Below, in pieces: positions 1 to 7,751 of a DNA stretch of 35,690 bases. This DNA is from Gammaproteobacteria bacterium (lineage in GTDB: Bacteria; Pseudomonadota; Gammaproteobacteria; SZUA-140), in contig WGNS01000051.1 in NCBI GenBank assembly GCA_016124415.1, positions 1 through 35,690 of the forward strand. Direction: 5' to 3'. The notes under the pieces were generated by a model, which was not told where the DNA came from, ran no database searches, and worked only from the letters and a program-made list of their open reading frames with translations. The first letter of the stretch is position 1. Every line of letters starts with the position of its first letter. A program made the translations under genes and the position numbers.

Positions 1-176
1 ATCAGCACCGGATCATAACCCGGGCGACCACCTTTCTCGGTCGACGACTTATAAACAGGGCTCAGCGTCGCCCGAAATGATTCCCAATCCACTGTACGTT
101 CCAGCTTGGGCAATGGGTCTCCCAGCTTTTCCAATAGAGCAAGACGCTCTGCGTGGTCAAAAAATCCCGGTTGCAT
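1..176 (-). mobile_element. IS5-family transposase, N-terminal part (cut by window edge)
   Basis: The minus strand from ATG 174-176 reads MQPGFFDHAERLALLEKLGD and continues with TVDWESFR and GGRPGYDPVLM up to the edge. This is the usual opening of an IS5-family DDE transposase, in which the GRPGYDP segment precedes the conserved helical domain. Only about 58 residues lie in the window; the catalytic residues are outside, so intactness cannot be judged. Family assignment is from recognised motifs, not a search. Confidence 0.85.
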
Positions 177-241
177 GTCCTATACCCGTTTTTTATCAAT
201 GCGATATTATCTCAGATCAGCATGGGTTTTTAGAGGTTCCC
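177..241 (-). mobile_element. 5' non-coding end and probable terminal inverted repeat of the IS5-family element
   Basis: Between the transposase start and the flanking DNA, the minus strand begins GGGAACCTCTAAAAACCC (rc of 224-241), which resembles terminal inverted repeats of IS5-family elements. I therefore place the element boundary near 241. The partner repeat lies outside the window, so neither the repeat nor a target duplication could be confirmed. Confidence 0.5.
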
Positions 242-498
242 TATAGATAAAAATCTACAGATTTTCGGGTCAGTGGAAAATCGTGATGCTTTCACGATAA
301 TACGGTGTGGAATCAGGCAAGCTGACGGTCGCATTGACGTATTGCCATAGTGCCGGGCACTAAGGACAAAAGCGGTTCCTGGTAGGCGGCTCATGATGAT
401 CGTTCACTCCCTGATACGCTATTGCCCAGAATATCGCGGTCGCTCTTTGGCGGCAACCTCAATCAGCCGGTAACCGAAAGTTACGCGCCATTCTGTCC
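242..498. other. Intergenic region between the IS end and the recJ leader, with three short perfect dyads
   Basis: No convincing gene was seen here. Three perfect inverted repeats stand out: 250-256 with 259-265 (AAAATCT/AGATTTT), 280-286 with 292-298 (ATCGTGA/TCACGAT) and 349-354 with 356-361 (AGTGCC/GGCACT). They could be operators, small transcript hairpins, or remnants of sequence disrupted by the IS. A TTGACG box at 334-339 lacks a matching -10 box. Confidence 0.4.
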
Positions 499-504
499 TA
501 TAAT
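499..504 (+). promoter_or_regulatory. Candidate -10 box for recJ (TATAAT)
   Basis: A perfect TATAAT lies just upstream of a strong AGGAGG ribosome site (513-518). Transcription would start near 511, giving a very short leader. No good -35 hexamer is found 16-18 bases upstream (the stretch near 476-481 reads GAAAGT), so this is tentative. Confidence 0.3.
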
Positions 505-524
505 CCCTTTTCAGGAGGTAGGAC

Positions 525-578
525 ATGCACTCAACCATCACCACCGCTCGGCAGACCGCCAAGGCCCGTCGCTCATGA
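525..578 (+). CDS. 17-codon leader reading frame overlapping the recJ start
   Basis: The frame reads MHSTITTARQTAKARRS and is preceded at 7 bases by a full AGGAGG site (513-518), the best ribosome site near recJ. It ends with TGA at 576-578, overlapping the recJ ATG (575-577) as ATGA. The recJ start has no Shine-Dalgarno of its own, and no other in-frame recJ start occurs after the AGGAGG. I infer that ribosomes load here and reinitiate on recJ. The peptide has no recognisable domain; three Arg and one Lys give it a basic C-terminal half. It may be only a coupling device. Confidence 0.35.
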   Translation: MHSTITTARQTAKARRS

Positions 579-2314
579 AACACCACATCGAACACCGGGC
601 AGCACCCGATCCGGCCATTATTAAGGAGCTCGACCACCTGCATCCGGTGTTGGCGCGGGTATTGGCGGCGCGCGGGATTCGTGGGCGGGAGGAGTTGGAG
701 CATGGTTTTGGGGCCATGTTGAAGCCCGAGGCCTTGCTCGGTTTGGACGAGGCGATCGATTGGCTCGCCCGGACGATTCGGAACCACGGCAAGATCCTGA
801 TCGTGGGCGACTTCGATGCCGATGGGGCGACCAGCAGTGCCTTGGCGATGCGCGCGCTCAAGGCCATGGGCGCCCGGCATGTCGATTACATCGTGCCCAA
901 CCGCTTCGAGTTCGGTTACGGGCTTACGCCCGAGATCGTCGAGCACGCGATCCGGATCAAGGGGCGGCCGGATTTGATCATTACGGTGGATAACGGCATT
1001 GCCTCCTGCGAAGGCGTTGCGACCGCGCGGGAACACGGCGTGCCGGTGATCGTGACCGATCATCATCTGCCCGGAGATCGGTTGCCCGAGGCCGCGGCCA
1101 TCGTGAACCCGAACCAACCCGGGGATACCTTCCCGAGCAAGAGTCTGGCCGGGGTCGGGGTGATCTTTTACGTCATGTGCGCCCTGCGCACCCGGCTCCG
1201 CAATGACGGCTGGTTCGAGGAGATCGGGCTCGGGGCGCCGAACATGGCGGCGTATCTCGACCTCGTTGCACTTGGGACCGTGGCCGATCTGGTGCCGCTC
1301 GACCATAACAACCGCATTCTGGTCGCCCAAGGCATCGCCCGGATTCGGGAGGGACGTTGCTGTCCCGGGATAGACGCCCTCTTCCGCGTCGCCGGTCGCG
1401 AGATCGGCCGCATCGTTTCGACGGATCTCGGTTTTGTCGCCGGCCCCCGACTCAACGCGGCTGGCAGGATCGAGGATATGAGCCTCGGCATTGAATGTCT
1501 GCTGACGAACGATGCCGCGCAGGCCATGGGCATCGCGCAACGGCTCGATGAGATCAATAAGGAACGGCGCGGTATCGAGCAGGACATGCAGGTTCAGGCC
1601 GAGCACATCCTGGCGGATATGTCCGACGATACGCACGCGCCCGGGCTCGCGCTGTTTCATCCCGAATGGCACCAGGGCGTCATCGGCATCCTTGCCGCGC
1701 GCGTCAAGGAGCGCACGCACCGGCCGGTCATCGCCTTCGCGCCGAGCGGCGTCGACGGCGAGATCAAGGGTTCTGCACGCTCGATTCCGGGGCTGCATAT
1801 TCGCGATACGCTCGATCTGATTTCAAATCGCCATCCGGGGCTGATCCTGCGTTTCGGAGGACATGCCATGGCCGCGGGATTAACGATGTTCGTGGACGAC
1901 TTCGAGCGCTTTCAGGCGATCTTCTCCGAGACGGTCGGAGCGACCGTTTCCGAGGACGATCTCCGGGGTGTCATCATCAGCGACGGGGCGCTCGCGCCGC
2001 ACGAACTGACGCTGTCGCTCGCCGATGCGCTTCGCGGCGCCGTGCCTTGGGGACAGGCCCTGCCCGAACCGTTGTTCGATGGCGAGTTCGTGATTCTGGA
2101 TCGGCGCGTCGTGGGACAGAAACATCTCAAACTGCGCGTGCAGCATTCGGAAGGTTCGGCCCCGATCGACGCGATCGCGTTCAACACCGATATCGAGGAT
2201 TGCCCCTCACCGGGCGGACGAGCACGCCTTGCGTTTCATCTCGATGTGAATTTTTTTCGGGGACAGCAGAGTTTGCAGTTGCGGGTGGTGCAAATCGGAA
2301 ACCCGGATCCGTAG
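575..2314 (+). CDS. recJ: Single-stranded-DNA-specific 5'-3' exonuclease RecJ
   Basis: RecJ degrades single-stranded DNA 5' to 3' in RecF-pathway recombination, mismatch repair and base-excision repair. The 579-residue product starts MKHHIEHR, parallel to E. coli MKQQIQLRR, which fixes the start at 575 although the open frame extends upstream. The DHH-family motifs are present: VGDFDADGATSSAL near residue 74, VDNGIAS and VTDHHLPGD near 150, DLVALGTVADLVPL near 230, and a C-terminal DHHA1 region with FGGHAMAAGL. Length matches the family (about 577 in E. coli). The start is translationally coupled to the leader frame at 525-578. The stop codon TAG (2312-2314) is part of the GTAG of a REP-type repeat, so the last residues may have been set by that element. 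It is convergent with trpE. Confidence 0.96.
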   Translation: MKHHIEHRAAPDPAIIKELDHLHPVLARVLAARGIRGREELEHGFGAMLKPEALLGLDEAIDWLARTIRNHGKILIVGDFDADGATSSALAMRALKAMGARHVDYIVPNRFEFGYGLTPEIVEHAIRIKGRPDLIITVDNGIASCEGVATAREHGVPVIVTDHHLPGDRLPEAAAIVNPNQPGDTFPSKSLAGVGVIFYVMCALRTRLRNDGWFEEIGLGAPNMAAYLDLVALGTVADLVPLDHNNRILVAQGIARIREGRCCPGIDALFRVAGREIGRIVSTDLGFVAGPRLNAAGRIEDMSLGIECLLTNDAAQAMGIAQRLDEINKERRGIEQDMQVQAEHILADMSDDTHAPGLALFHPEWHQGVIGILAARVKERTHRPVIAFAPSGVDGEIKGSARSIPGLHIRDTLDLISNRHPGLILRFGGHAMAAGLTMFVDDFERFQAIFSETVGATVSEDDLRGVIISDGALAPHELTLSLADALRGAVPWGQALPEPLFDGEFVILDRRVVGQKHLKLRVQHSEGSAPIDAIAFNTDIEDCPSPGGRARLAFHLDVNFFRGQQSLQLRVVQIGNPDP

Positions 2315-2334
2315 GGGCACGGCGTGCCGTGCCC
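2311..2334 (+). repeat. REP-type palindrome, family 1, copy 1
   Basis: GTAG (2311-2314) is followed by a hairpin with arms GGGCACGGC (2315-2323) and GCCGTGCCC (2326-2334), loop GT. A GTAG tetranucleotide 5' of a palindrome is the hallmark of bacterial REP elements mobilised by REP-associated tyrosine transposases (RAYT). The GTAG contains the recJ stop codon. Confidence 0.75.
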
Positions 2335-2421
2335 GCAACTATCGTGGGCGATGACGAATTCGTTCAGTCGTTGTGTCTGAGGTATCAAACCTCGGGCATG
2401 GGATGAAGCAGGGTTTCTTTT

Positions 2422-2445
2422 GGGCACGGAACGCCGTGCCCCTAC
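2422..2445 (-). repeat. REP-type palindrome, family 1, copy 2 (inverted)
   Basis: Arms GGGCACGG (2422-2429) and CCGTGCCC (2434-2441) are followed by CTAC (2442-2445), which is GTAG on the minus strand. With copy 1 it forms a head-to-head pair spanning 2311-2445, the size and arrangement of a REPIN or BIME unit. Confidence 0.75.
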
Positions 2446-2470
2446 GATTCAGTCACAATCCCGGCATTTC

Positions 2471-2502
2471 GTTGGGCTTCGCTATCGCTCAGCCCAACCT
2501 AC
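2471..2502 (-). repeat. REP-type palindrome, family 2, copy 1
   Basis: Arms GTTGGGCT (2471-2478) and AGCCCAAC (2491-2498) enclose a 12-base loop and end in CTAC (2499-2502), i.e. GTAG on the minus strand. The same family recurs twice at 15476-15554. Confidence 0.75.
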
Positions 2503-2569
2503 GTGTGTACTTCATTTGGTGGTTTCGAAGAACACATCCGTGAACATCGGACGTCCGGGGAACCCGTGA

Positions 2570-2593
2570 GGGCACGGCGCGCCGTGCCCCTAC
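2570..2593 (-). repeat. REP-type palindrome, family 1, copy 3
   Basis: A perfect 20-base palindrome (2570-2589, arms GGGCACGGCG/CGCCGTGCCC) is followed by CTAC (2590-2593). It begins one base after the trpE stop codon on the minus strand. It could fold in trpE mRNA and protect or terminate the 3' end, though it lacks a U tract. Confidence 0.75.
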
Positions 2594-2594
2594 G

Positions 2595-4067
2595 TTACGT
2601 ATTACACTCCAATATCGATATCGCCCGGAACAACGCCCTACCCTTATTCATGGTCTCCTCCCACTCGCTGGCAGGGTCGGAATCGGCGACGATGCCGGCG
2701 CCGACCTGGATGTAGAAGCGGCCGTCCTTGATGACGGCGGTGCGGATGGCGATGGCCGTGTCCATGGCGCCGTTCCAGCCCAGGTAGCCCACGGCGCCGG
2801 CGTAAGGACCGCGCTTGGTCGGTTCGAGTTCGGCGATGATCTCCATGGCGCGGACCTTGGGCGCGCCGGAGACCGTGCCGGCCGGGAAGCAGGCGCGCAG
2901 GACGTCGATCGCCGTCAAGCCCTCGCGCAGTTCGCCGACGACGTTGGAGACGATGTGCATGACGTGCGAATAGCGCTCGACGACCATGCGCTCGGTCAGA
3001 TTAACCGTGCCCGTGCGCGCGACACGGCCGACGTCGTTGCGGCCGAGATCGATCAGCATGAGGTGCTCGGCCAGTTCCTTGGGGTCGGCCAGAAGTTCAT
3101 CTTCCAACGCCTTGTCCTCGGCGGCGTCGCGGCCGCGGCGTCTTGTGCCCGCGATGGGACGGACCGTGACCTCGTTGCCGTCGAGCCGGGTCAGGATCTC
3201 GGGCGAGGAACCCACGATGTGGAAGTCGCCGAGATTGAAAAAATACATATAGGGCGAGGGATTCAGACTGCGCAGGACGCGGTACAGATCGAGCGGATCG
3301 CTGTTGCAGGGGATCGACAGGCACTGCGACAGCACCACCTGCATGACGTCGCCGGCGTCGATGTATTCCTTGGCGCGGACCACGATGGCCTCGAACGCTT
3401 CGCGGCTCATGTTCGACTCGAGCTTGTCCTCCAAATCGCGTCCGGCGCTGACCGGAATCAGCGGACGTTTGACGGTCTTGAGCAGCCGCGCCTGGAGTTC
3501 GTCGAGCCGCTGCTCCGCCCTTGCGTGCGCATCGGCGCCATCGGAATCCGCATAACAGATCAGCGTGACGCGGTTCGAGAGGTTGTCGAAAACGATGACC
3601 TCTTCGGAGACCAGCAGCATGATGTCAGGCGTGTTGAGCCGGTCCGGGTTGCTCGTTTTCGCGAGCTTGGGCTCGATGTAACGCACGGTGTCGTAACCGA
3701 AATAGCCGACGAGGCCACCGCTGAAACGAGGCAGATCGGGCATTTCGGGTACGCGGTATCGGGCCAGATAGTGTTCGATCCAATCCAACGGGTCGTCGGA
3801 TTTCTCGGCCTCAACGATTTGTTCCCCGTCGAGCAACCTGACCTCGTCGCCCTCGACCACGATGGCCTTGCGGCACGGCAGGCCGATGACCGAGTAGCGG
3901 CCCCAGGTCTCGCCGCCCTGGACGGACTCGAGCAGATAGGAACGCGCACCGTCGACAACTTTCAGATAGACGCTCAAGGGCGTATCGAAATCCGCGAAGA
4001 CCTGCCGGGAGACGGGGATGCGGTTGTAGCCTTCAAGGCTGAGCTGATCGAACTGTGCCGGGGTCAT
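2595..4067 (-). CDS. trpE: Anthranilate synthase component I
   Basis: TrpE makes anthranilate from chorismate, using ammonia delivered by its glutaminase partner TrpG; this is the first step of tryptophan synthesis. The 490-residue protein has the N-terminal feedback-site signature LLES (residues 45-48), where tryptophan binds in known enzymes, and the chorismate-binding core with [25 protein letters not shown] and [15 protein letters not shown]. The full catalytic domain is present and length is normal. It is the last gene of rpe-gph-trpE, 21 bp after gph. trpG, trpD and trpC do not follow; instead a REP element starts one base after the stop and recJ converges. PabB is a paralogue to consider, but the rpe-gph context and close similarity to TrpE favour trpE. 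Confidence 0.95.
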   Translation of the reverse strand: MTPAQFDQLSLEGYNRIPVSRQVFADFDTPLSVYLKVVDGARSYLLESVQGGETWGRYSVIGLPCRKAIVVEGDEVRLLDGEQIVEAEKSDDPLDWIEHYLARYRVPEMPDLPRFSGGLVGYFGYDTVRYIEPKLAKTSNPDRLNTPDIMLLVSEEVIVFDNLSNRVTLICYADSDGADAHARAEQRLDELQARLLKTVKRPLIPVSAGRDLEDKLESNMSREAFEAIVVRAKEYIDAGDVMQVVLSQCLSIPCNSDPLDLYRVLRSLNPSPYMYFFNLGDFHIVGSSPEILTRLDGNEVTVRPIAGTRRRGRDAAEDKALEDELLADPKELAEHLMLIDLGRNDVGRVARTGTVNLTERMVVERYSHVMHIVSNVVGELREGLTAIDVLRACFPAGTVSGAPKVRAMEIIAELEPTKRGPYAGAVGYLGWNGAMDTAIAIRTAVIKDGRFYIQVGAGIVADSDPASEWEETMNKGRALFRAISILECNT

Positions 4068-4088
4068 GTCGTCAACTCGCTAACCGCA

Positions 4089-4766
4089 TCAATGCTCGGG
4101 AATGATGTCGCGTACGTGGAGCAGAGATTCGATGACGGCGTCGGGTTCGGACAGATGGATGTCCTCGCCGTGGTTGTAGCCGTACGGCACGCAAGCGACC
4201 ATGAAGCCGGCCGCGCGGGCCGCCTGCACATCGTTTTGCGAGTCGCCCACCATGAGGCAATGATCCGGCAGCATCTTGAGCTGATCGGCCGCGTAGAACA
4301 ACTGGCCAGGATCGGGCTTCTTGACCGGCAGCGTATCGCCGCAGACGATGACCGCAAAGCGCTCAGTCATGCCGAGCTTGTCGAGGATCGGCATCGTGAA
4401 CTGCTCCGGCTTGTTGGTAATACAGCCGACCGCGAAACCCGCCTCGGCCATCCAATCGAGACCTTCCAAGACCCCCGGATAGGGACGGCTCAGCGTACAC
4501 ACATCCTCTGCGTAATGCTTCAGAAAGATCACCTCGGCGCGCGCGAACAAGTCCGGATTGGGCTCTCCGTCCAGACTGTTCGCGAGCGTTCGCTTGACGA
4601 GCTTGGGTACGCCGTTGCCGATCCAGGCGCGGACGGCCTGTTCGCCGCGCGGCGTCATGCCGAGATCGACCATCATGGCGTCCGCTGCCTTGGCCAGATC
4701 GGGCACGGTATCGACGAGCGTCCCGTCGAGATCGATCAGGATCAGTTCGGGTTTACGTTTCAGCAT
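4089..4766 (-). CDS. gph: Phosphoglycolate phosphatase
   Basis: Gph hydrolyses 2-phosphoglycolate to glycolate; in autotrophs it removes the oxygenation product of Rubisco, and otherwise debris from DNA-end repair. The 225-residue product is a HAD-superfamily enzyme. Motif I, DLDGTLVDT, has its nucleophile at Asp12 and second Asp at 14. Motif II (ITNKPEQ), a motif III lysine in VKKPDPGQ and motif IV (GDSQNDVQAA) follow in order. The cap segment is the alpha-helical C1 type of the Gph group. It lies between rpe and trpE, 41 bp after rpe, an arrangement conserved in many gammaproteobacteria. Confidence 0.93.
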   Translation of the reverse strand: MLKRKPELILIDLDGTLVDTVPDLAKAADAMMVDLGMTPRGEQAVRAWIGNGVPKLVKRTLANSLDGEPNPDLFARAEVIFLKHYAEDVCTLSRPYPGVLEGLDWMAEAGFAVGCITNKPEQFTMPILDKLGMTERFAVIVCGDTLPVKKPDPGQLFYAADQLKMLPDHCLMVGDSQNDVQAARAAGFMVACVPYGYNHGEDIHLSEPDAVIESLLHVRDIIPEH

Positions 4767-4807
4767 GCCTGATATTTCTCTCGTCTCTATATTTGCGAGC
4801 GGACCGA

Positions 4808-5482
4808 TCAGCGCTTGGCGGCGGCCAGTTCGGCGCGCATCTTGGCGATGGTCGCAGCGTAGTCGGCGGTATTGAAGATGGCGGAACCCGCGACGAAGGT
4901 ATCCGCACCGGCCTCCGCGATCTCGCGGATGTTGTCGACCTTGACGCCGCCGTCGATCTCGAGACGGATGTCGAGACCGCTGTCATCGATCATCTTGCGG
5001 GCCTGGCGCAGTTTGCCGAGCGTTGCCGGAATGAAGCTCTGGCCGCCGAAGCCGGGGTTGACCGACATCAACAGGATCATGTCGACCTTGTCCATGACGT
5101 ATTCGAGATAGCTCAACGGAGTCGCCGGGTTGAACACCAGACCGGATTTGCAGCCGCAATCGCGGATCAGCTGCAGGCTGCGGTCGATGTGCTCGCTGCC
5201 TTCGGGATGGAACGTGATGTAGGAAGCGCCGGCCTTCGCGAAATCGGGAATGATGCGATCGACGGGTTTGACCATGAGGTGCACGTCGATCTCGGCCGTG
5301 ACGCCGTGCTTGCGCAACGCTTCGCAGACCAGGGGGCCGATCGTCAGGTTCGGCACGTAGTGATTGTCCATGACGTCGAAGTGAACGATATCGGCGCCGG
5401 CGGCAAGCACGTCATCGACCTCTTGCCCGAGACGCGCGAAGTCGGCGGAAAGAATCGATGGGGCGATCAAATCTGGCTTCAT
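4808..5482 (-). CDS. rpe: Ribulose-phosphate 3-epimerase
   Basis: Rpe interconverts ribulose 5-phosphate and xylulose 5-phosphate in the pentose phosphate and Calvin-Benson cycles. The 224-residue TIM barrel starts [15 protein letters not shown] and shows the metal-site residues His34 and Asp36 (HFDVMDN), His68 (DVHLM), the [12 protein letters not shown] loop and the phosphate-binding LEIDGGV and AGSAIF segments. A GAGGA ribosome site sits just upstream of the ATG. It is the first gene of rpe-gph-trpE and begins about 70 bases after the terminator that closes the act operon, so it should have its own promoter in 5483-5552; an AT-rich TATTAT lies there but no good -35 box was found. Confidence 0.96.
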   Translation of the reverse strand: MKPDLIAPSILSADFARLGQEVDDVLAAGADIVHFDVMDNHYVPNLTIGPLVCEALRKHGVTAEIDVHLMVKPVDRIIPDFAKAGASYITFHPEGSEHIDRSLQLIRDCGCKSGLVFNPATPLSYLEYVMDKVDMILLMSVNPGFGGQSFIPATLGKLRQARKMIDDSGLDIRLEIDGGVKVDNIREIAEAGADTFVAGSAIFNTADYAATIAKMRAELAAAKR

Positions 5483-5552
5483 GGTAATCCTCTCTGAATA
5501 CGATGTTGTTCAATAATAAATTGTTTGCCGTTCGGTTACATCTCTCGCGGCC

Positions 5553-5584
5553 AAAAAAAAGGGGGCCGAAAGCCCCCTTTTTTT
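5553..5584. terminator. Bidirectional intrinsic terminator between actF and rpe
   Basis: A run of A (5553-5560) precedes the hairpin GGGGGC/GCCCCC (within 5561-5577), followed by a T run (5578-5584). Read on either strand it is a GC stem followed by a U tract. On the minus strand it closes the act operon just after the actF stop (5600). Confidence 0.88.
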
Positions 5585-5599
5585 GTTGCCGATCGAGGG

Positions 5600-6643
5600 C
5601 TAGTGGGATGTTTCGATCAGCTTGTAGCGCGTCAGCACCTGCTTCATCGCCAGGAACGATACGCCCACGATGGCGATGGTGACGACAATGTCGAACATCG
5701 AGGTCATCGGCATGTGGTAGTACTCGCTGTCCACGGAGCCGGCGATCCAGGTGTAGCGCTCGATCCAGGAGCCGACGAAGATGCTCGTCGCAACCAGACC
5801 GACGATGGCCGGATTGTGCCGGTTCGGCGTGATGGCCAGGGTCGTGAACGGCACGATGAACTTCAGCGTCAGGAACAGCCACCATAGCGGGCCGAAACCT
5901 TCAAGCATCATGCTGTCGTAGCGGTGCATTTCTTCCGGCAGACGGCCGTACCACATGATGAGGTACTGCGTGAAGTAGAGGTAGGTCCACAGGATCGTCA
6001 TGGCCAGCATGAACTGGGCCATGAAGTTCGAGATGTAACCGCTCAGGGGCTTGGACAGCATCTCCTTCTTGCTCATGACGTACAGGAAGATCGTGAAGAA
6101 CGCCAGGAACATGTGGAAGTTGCTCTGGAAGTGATAGGCGCCGTAGCTCGCGCTTCTCCAGCCCGGAACCTGGGTCATCTCGAAGTCCCAAGCGACCATC
6201 GTGCCATACAGGAAGTAGACGAACGGGATCGCCAGCGCGATGTTACGGAAGCGGCGACGCTTCTCGTAAGGCTGATCCTCGCCGCTCTCTGCCTGCCACT
6301 TGATGAAGAAGTAGCAAACGGTCACGACGACGGCGAAACCGACGATCTCGCGCAGCACGAGAAAGCTGTAATTGTGCCAGGCCGTGATGTGCGGATACGT
6401 ACCGTCGTCGGCGTGCTTGAGCCAGACGAAGGTCGATTCGCCGTTGGCGAGCAGAACGAGCAGCAGCACGCCCGCGATCGGAAACAGCGCAGAGAACGCG
6501 CAGGCCAGATCACGGACCTCGAAACGCCACTTGCCGTTGGCCAGATGCAGCACCGACGAGAACGTTACGCCGCACAGCGCTATATAAAGTACGAAGAGAA
6601 AATCCGTCGTCAGGACGGACCAGCTACCAAAATTTTCTTCCAT
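5600..6643 (-). CDS. actF: Alternative complex III membrane subunit ActF (NrfD-like quinol-binding fold)
   Basis: ActF is one of two large NrfD-like integral membrane subunits of alternative complex III, which oxidises menaquinol or ubiquinol and passes electrons to cytochrome c or directly to an oxidase. The 347-residue protein is nearly all hydrophobic helices (about ten), with conserved-looking patches WHNYSFLVLREIVGF, YLYFTQYLIMWYGRLPEE and IERYTWIAGSV. The last two correspond to WTYLLFIEFAATWYG and LERYMIV of the paralogous ActC here. It is the last gene of the operon, 23 bp after actE, with a good AAGGGGAG ribosome site, and is followed by the terminator at 5553-5584. No cytochrome oxidase genes follow. 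Confidence 0.9.
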   Translation of the reverse strand: MEENFGSWSVLTTDFLFVLYIALCGVTFSSVLHLANGKWRFEVRDLACAFSALFPIAGVLLLVLLANGESTFVWLKHADDGTYPHITAWHNYSFLVLREIVGFAVVVTVCYFFIKWQAESGEDQPYEKRRRFRNIALAIPFVYFLYGTMVAWDFEMTQVPGWRSASYGAYHFQSNFHMFLAFFTIFLYVMSKKEMLSKPLSGYISNFMAQFMLAMTILWTYLYFTQYLIMWYGRLPEEMHRYDSMMLEGFGPLWWLFLTLKFIVPFTTLAITPNRHNPAIVGLVATSIFVGSWIERYTWIAGSVDSEYYHMPMTSMFDIVVTIAIVGVSFLAMKQVLTRYKLIETSH

Positions 6644-6666
6644 CGCTTACCGCTCCCCTTAGGCGA

Positions 6667-7227
6667 TTATTTGGTCTCGGAAGATGCCGTGTGCGTGGCA
6701 TCCTCTTCAGCGGCGTCTTTAGCCAGACCGAATTTGACATAGTTCGCGACGTACCAACGCTCGTCGTGCGACAGATCGTTGGCGCCCCGGTTGTCGCCGC
6801 GTCCCGACGGCACACCATACGACGGCATGACATAGCTGCCGAAAGTGATCGTGCCGTAGACCCAGCCGATGGTCAGATTGTTCTGAACATAGTCATCGAC
6901 CAGGCTGATCGCGCCGATCTTGGGCGATACGGGCGAGTCGGCCTTGCCGGTCAGACCGTGACATGCGCTGCAATAGATCCGAAACAGCGTACGTCCCTGG
7001 CCCAGGACCTCGGCGGTGGGCTGGAAGGGGCTCTTCAGCTCCTTCGCCTCGTCACGATCCTTGACCTTGGTCACGATGCCCTGCACCGGCACCGAATGCT
7101 GCGGGAACGGGGTCATGATCCCTTCCTGGGGCTTGACGCTCGGTTGATTCATCATGTCGGTCGACCACGGCCACGCGAAGGCGATGCTCGGGGTCAGGAC
7201 CAAAGTTGCAAGTAACAAACGCCTCAT
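6667..7227 (-). CDS. actE: Alternative complex III monoheme cytochrome c subunit ActE
   Basis: ActE is the periplasmic monoheme cytochrome c of the complex and accepts electrons after the ActA/ActB relay. The 186-residue product starts with a signal peptide (MRRLLLATLVLTPSIAFA). It has one heme site, CSACH (Cys86, Cys89, His90), and a likely axial methionine in VMPSYG (Met134). The residues between the signal and the heme site, and GRGDNRGANDLSHDERWYVANYVKFG, match class I cytochrome folds of ActE. In known complexes ActE is a lipoprotein; here no lipobox Cys is seen at the signal cleavage site, so it may be soluble or held by an uncleaved helix. It overlaps actD by four bases (ATGA). Confidence 0.9.
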   Translation of the reverse strand: MRRLLLATLVLTPSIAFAWPWSTDMMNQPSVKPQEGIMTPFPQHSVPVQGIVTKVKDRDEAKELKSPFQPTAEVLGQGRTLFRIYCSACHGLTGKADSPVSPKIGAISLVDDYVQNNLTIGWVYGTITFGSYVMPSYGVPSGRGDNRGANDLSHDERWYVANYVKFGLAKDAAEEDATHTASSETK

Positions 7228-7751
7228 GCCACAGCCTCCCGAATCTCCAGTGCCTTGTGCTCCGTGAAGAGCTGCTTCAACGGCTCCATATATTTCTCAT
7301 CGACGTGAAGCTCGATGGCGACCTGGTCAAGGCTCACACTCTCCGAATAAAGGGAGTCGCGCTTCTTGAACAGGCGTGCGCCGAGCGCGAAGCCGATCAG
7401 CGTCGCGATCACGCCGAACAGGATCAGCATCTCGTAGGTCAGCACGAAGTTCGAGGGCAACGGCACCACCGGCTTGCCGCCCTGCGGCTGGACCAGAAAG
7501 TTGGCCTGGGCCGTGCACAGGAAGAAGAAGCCGAAACTCAGGCCGAACAGGGCGCCCATGATCGTGAACTTCGGGACGTGGCTCTCGCGCTCGCCCAGGA
7601 ACTCCTCGATCTCGGGGTGCTCGATCGGCGAAATCACGTTGACGTCGTCGACGGTCAGTCCGGGGATCCGGTAATAGCGGATCTCCGCGACCGCGGCAAA
7701 GGCCTCGTCAAAGTTGCTGAACAGGGCCATAACGTGCGCTCTCTTTTTCAT
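7224..7751 (-). CDS. actD: Alternative complex III membrane subunit ActD (DUF3341 family)
   Basis: ActD is a small two-helix membrane subunit associated with the NrfD-like subunits. The 175-residue product has an N-terminal soluble domain (MALFSNFDEAFAAVAEIRYY, then VDDVNVISPIEHPEIEEFLG) and two hydrophobic segments (FTIMGALFGLSFGFFFL near residues 62-78 and MLILFGVIATLIGFALGARL near 107-127). A charged C-terminal tail follows. The family name in databases is DUF3341. Its ATG directly abuts the actC stop codon (TAAATG) and its stop overlaps the actE start, so translation of the three is probably coupled. Confidence 0.88.
   Translation of the reverse strand: MKKRAHVMALFSNFDEAFAAVAEIRYYRIPGLTVDDVNVISPIEHPEIEEFLGERESHVPKFTIMGALFGLSFGFFFLCTAQANFLVQPQGGKPVVPLPSNFVLTYEMLILFGVIATLIGFALGARLFKKRDSLYSESVSLDQVAIELHVDEKYMEPLKQLFTEHKALEIREAVA

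Noticed and set aside
419-1798. A 459-codon minus-strand frame opposite recJ
   Set aside because: Antisense to the conserved DHH motifs of recJ; no family features.
2311-2593. Possible CRISPR array
   Set aside because: The repeats are palindromic, in mixed orientation, of two families, and have irregular spacing; no direct-repeat/spacer pattern.
2955-4772. A 605-codon plus-strand frame opposite trpE and gph
   Set aside because: It crosses two real genes and has no recognisable motif.
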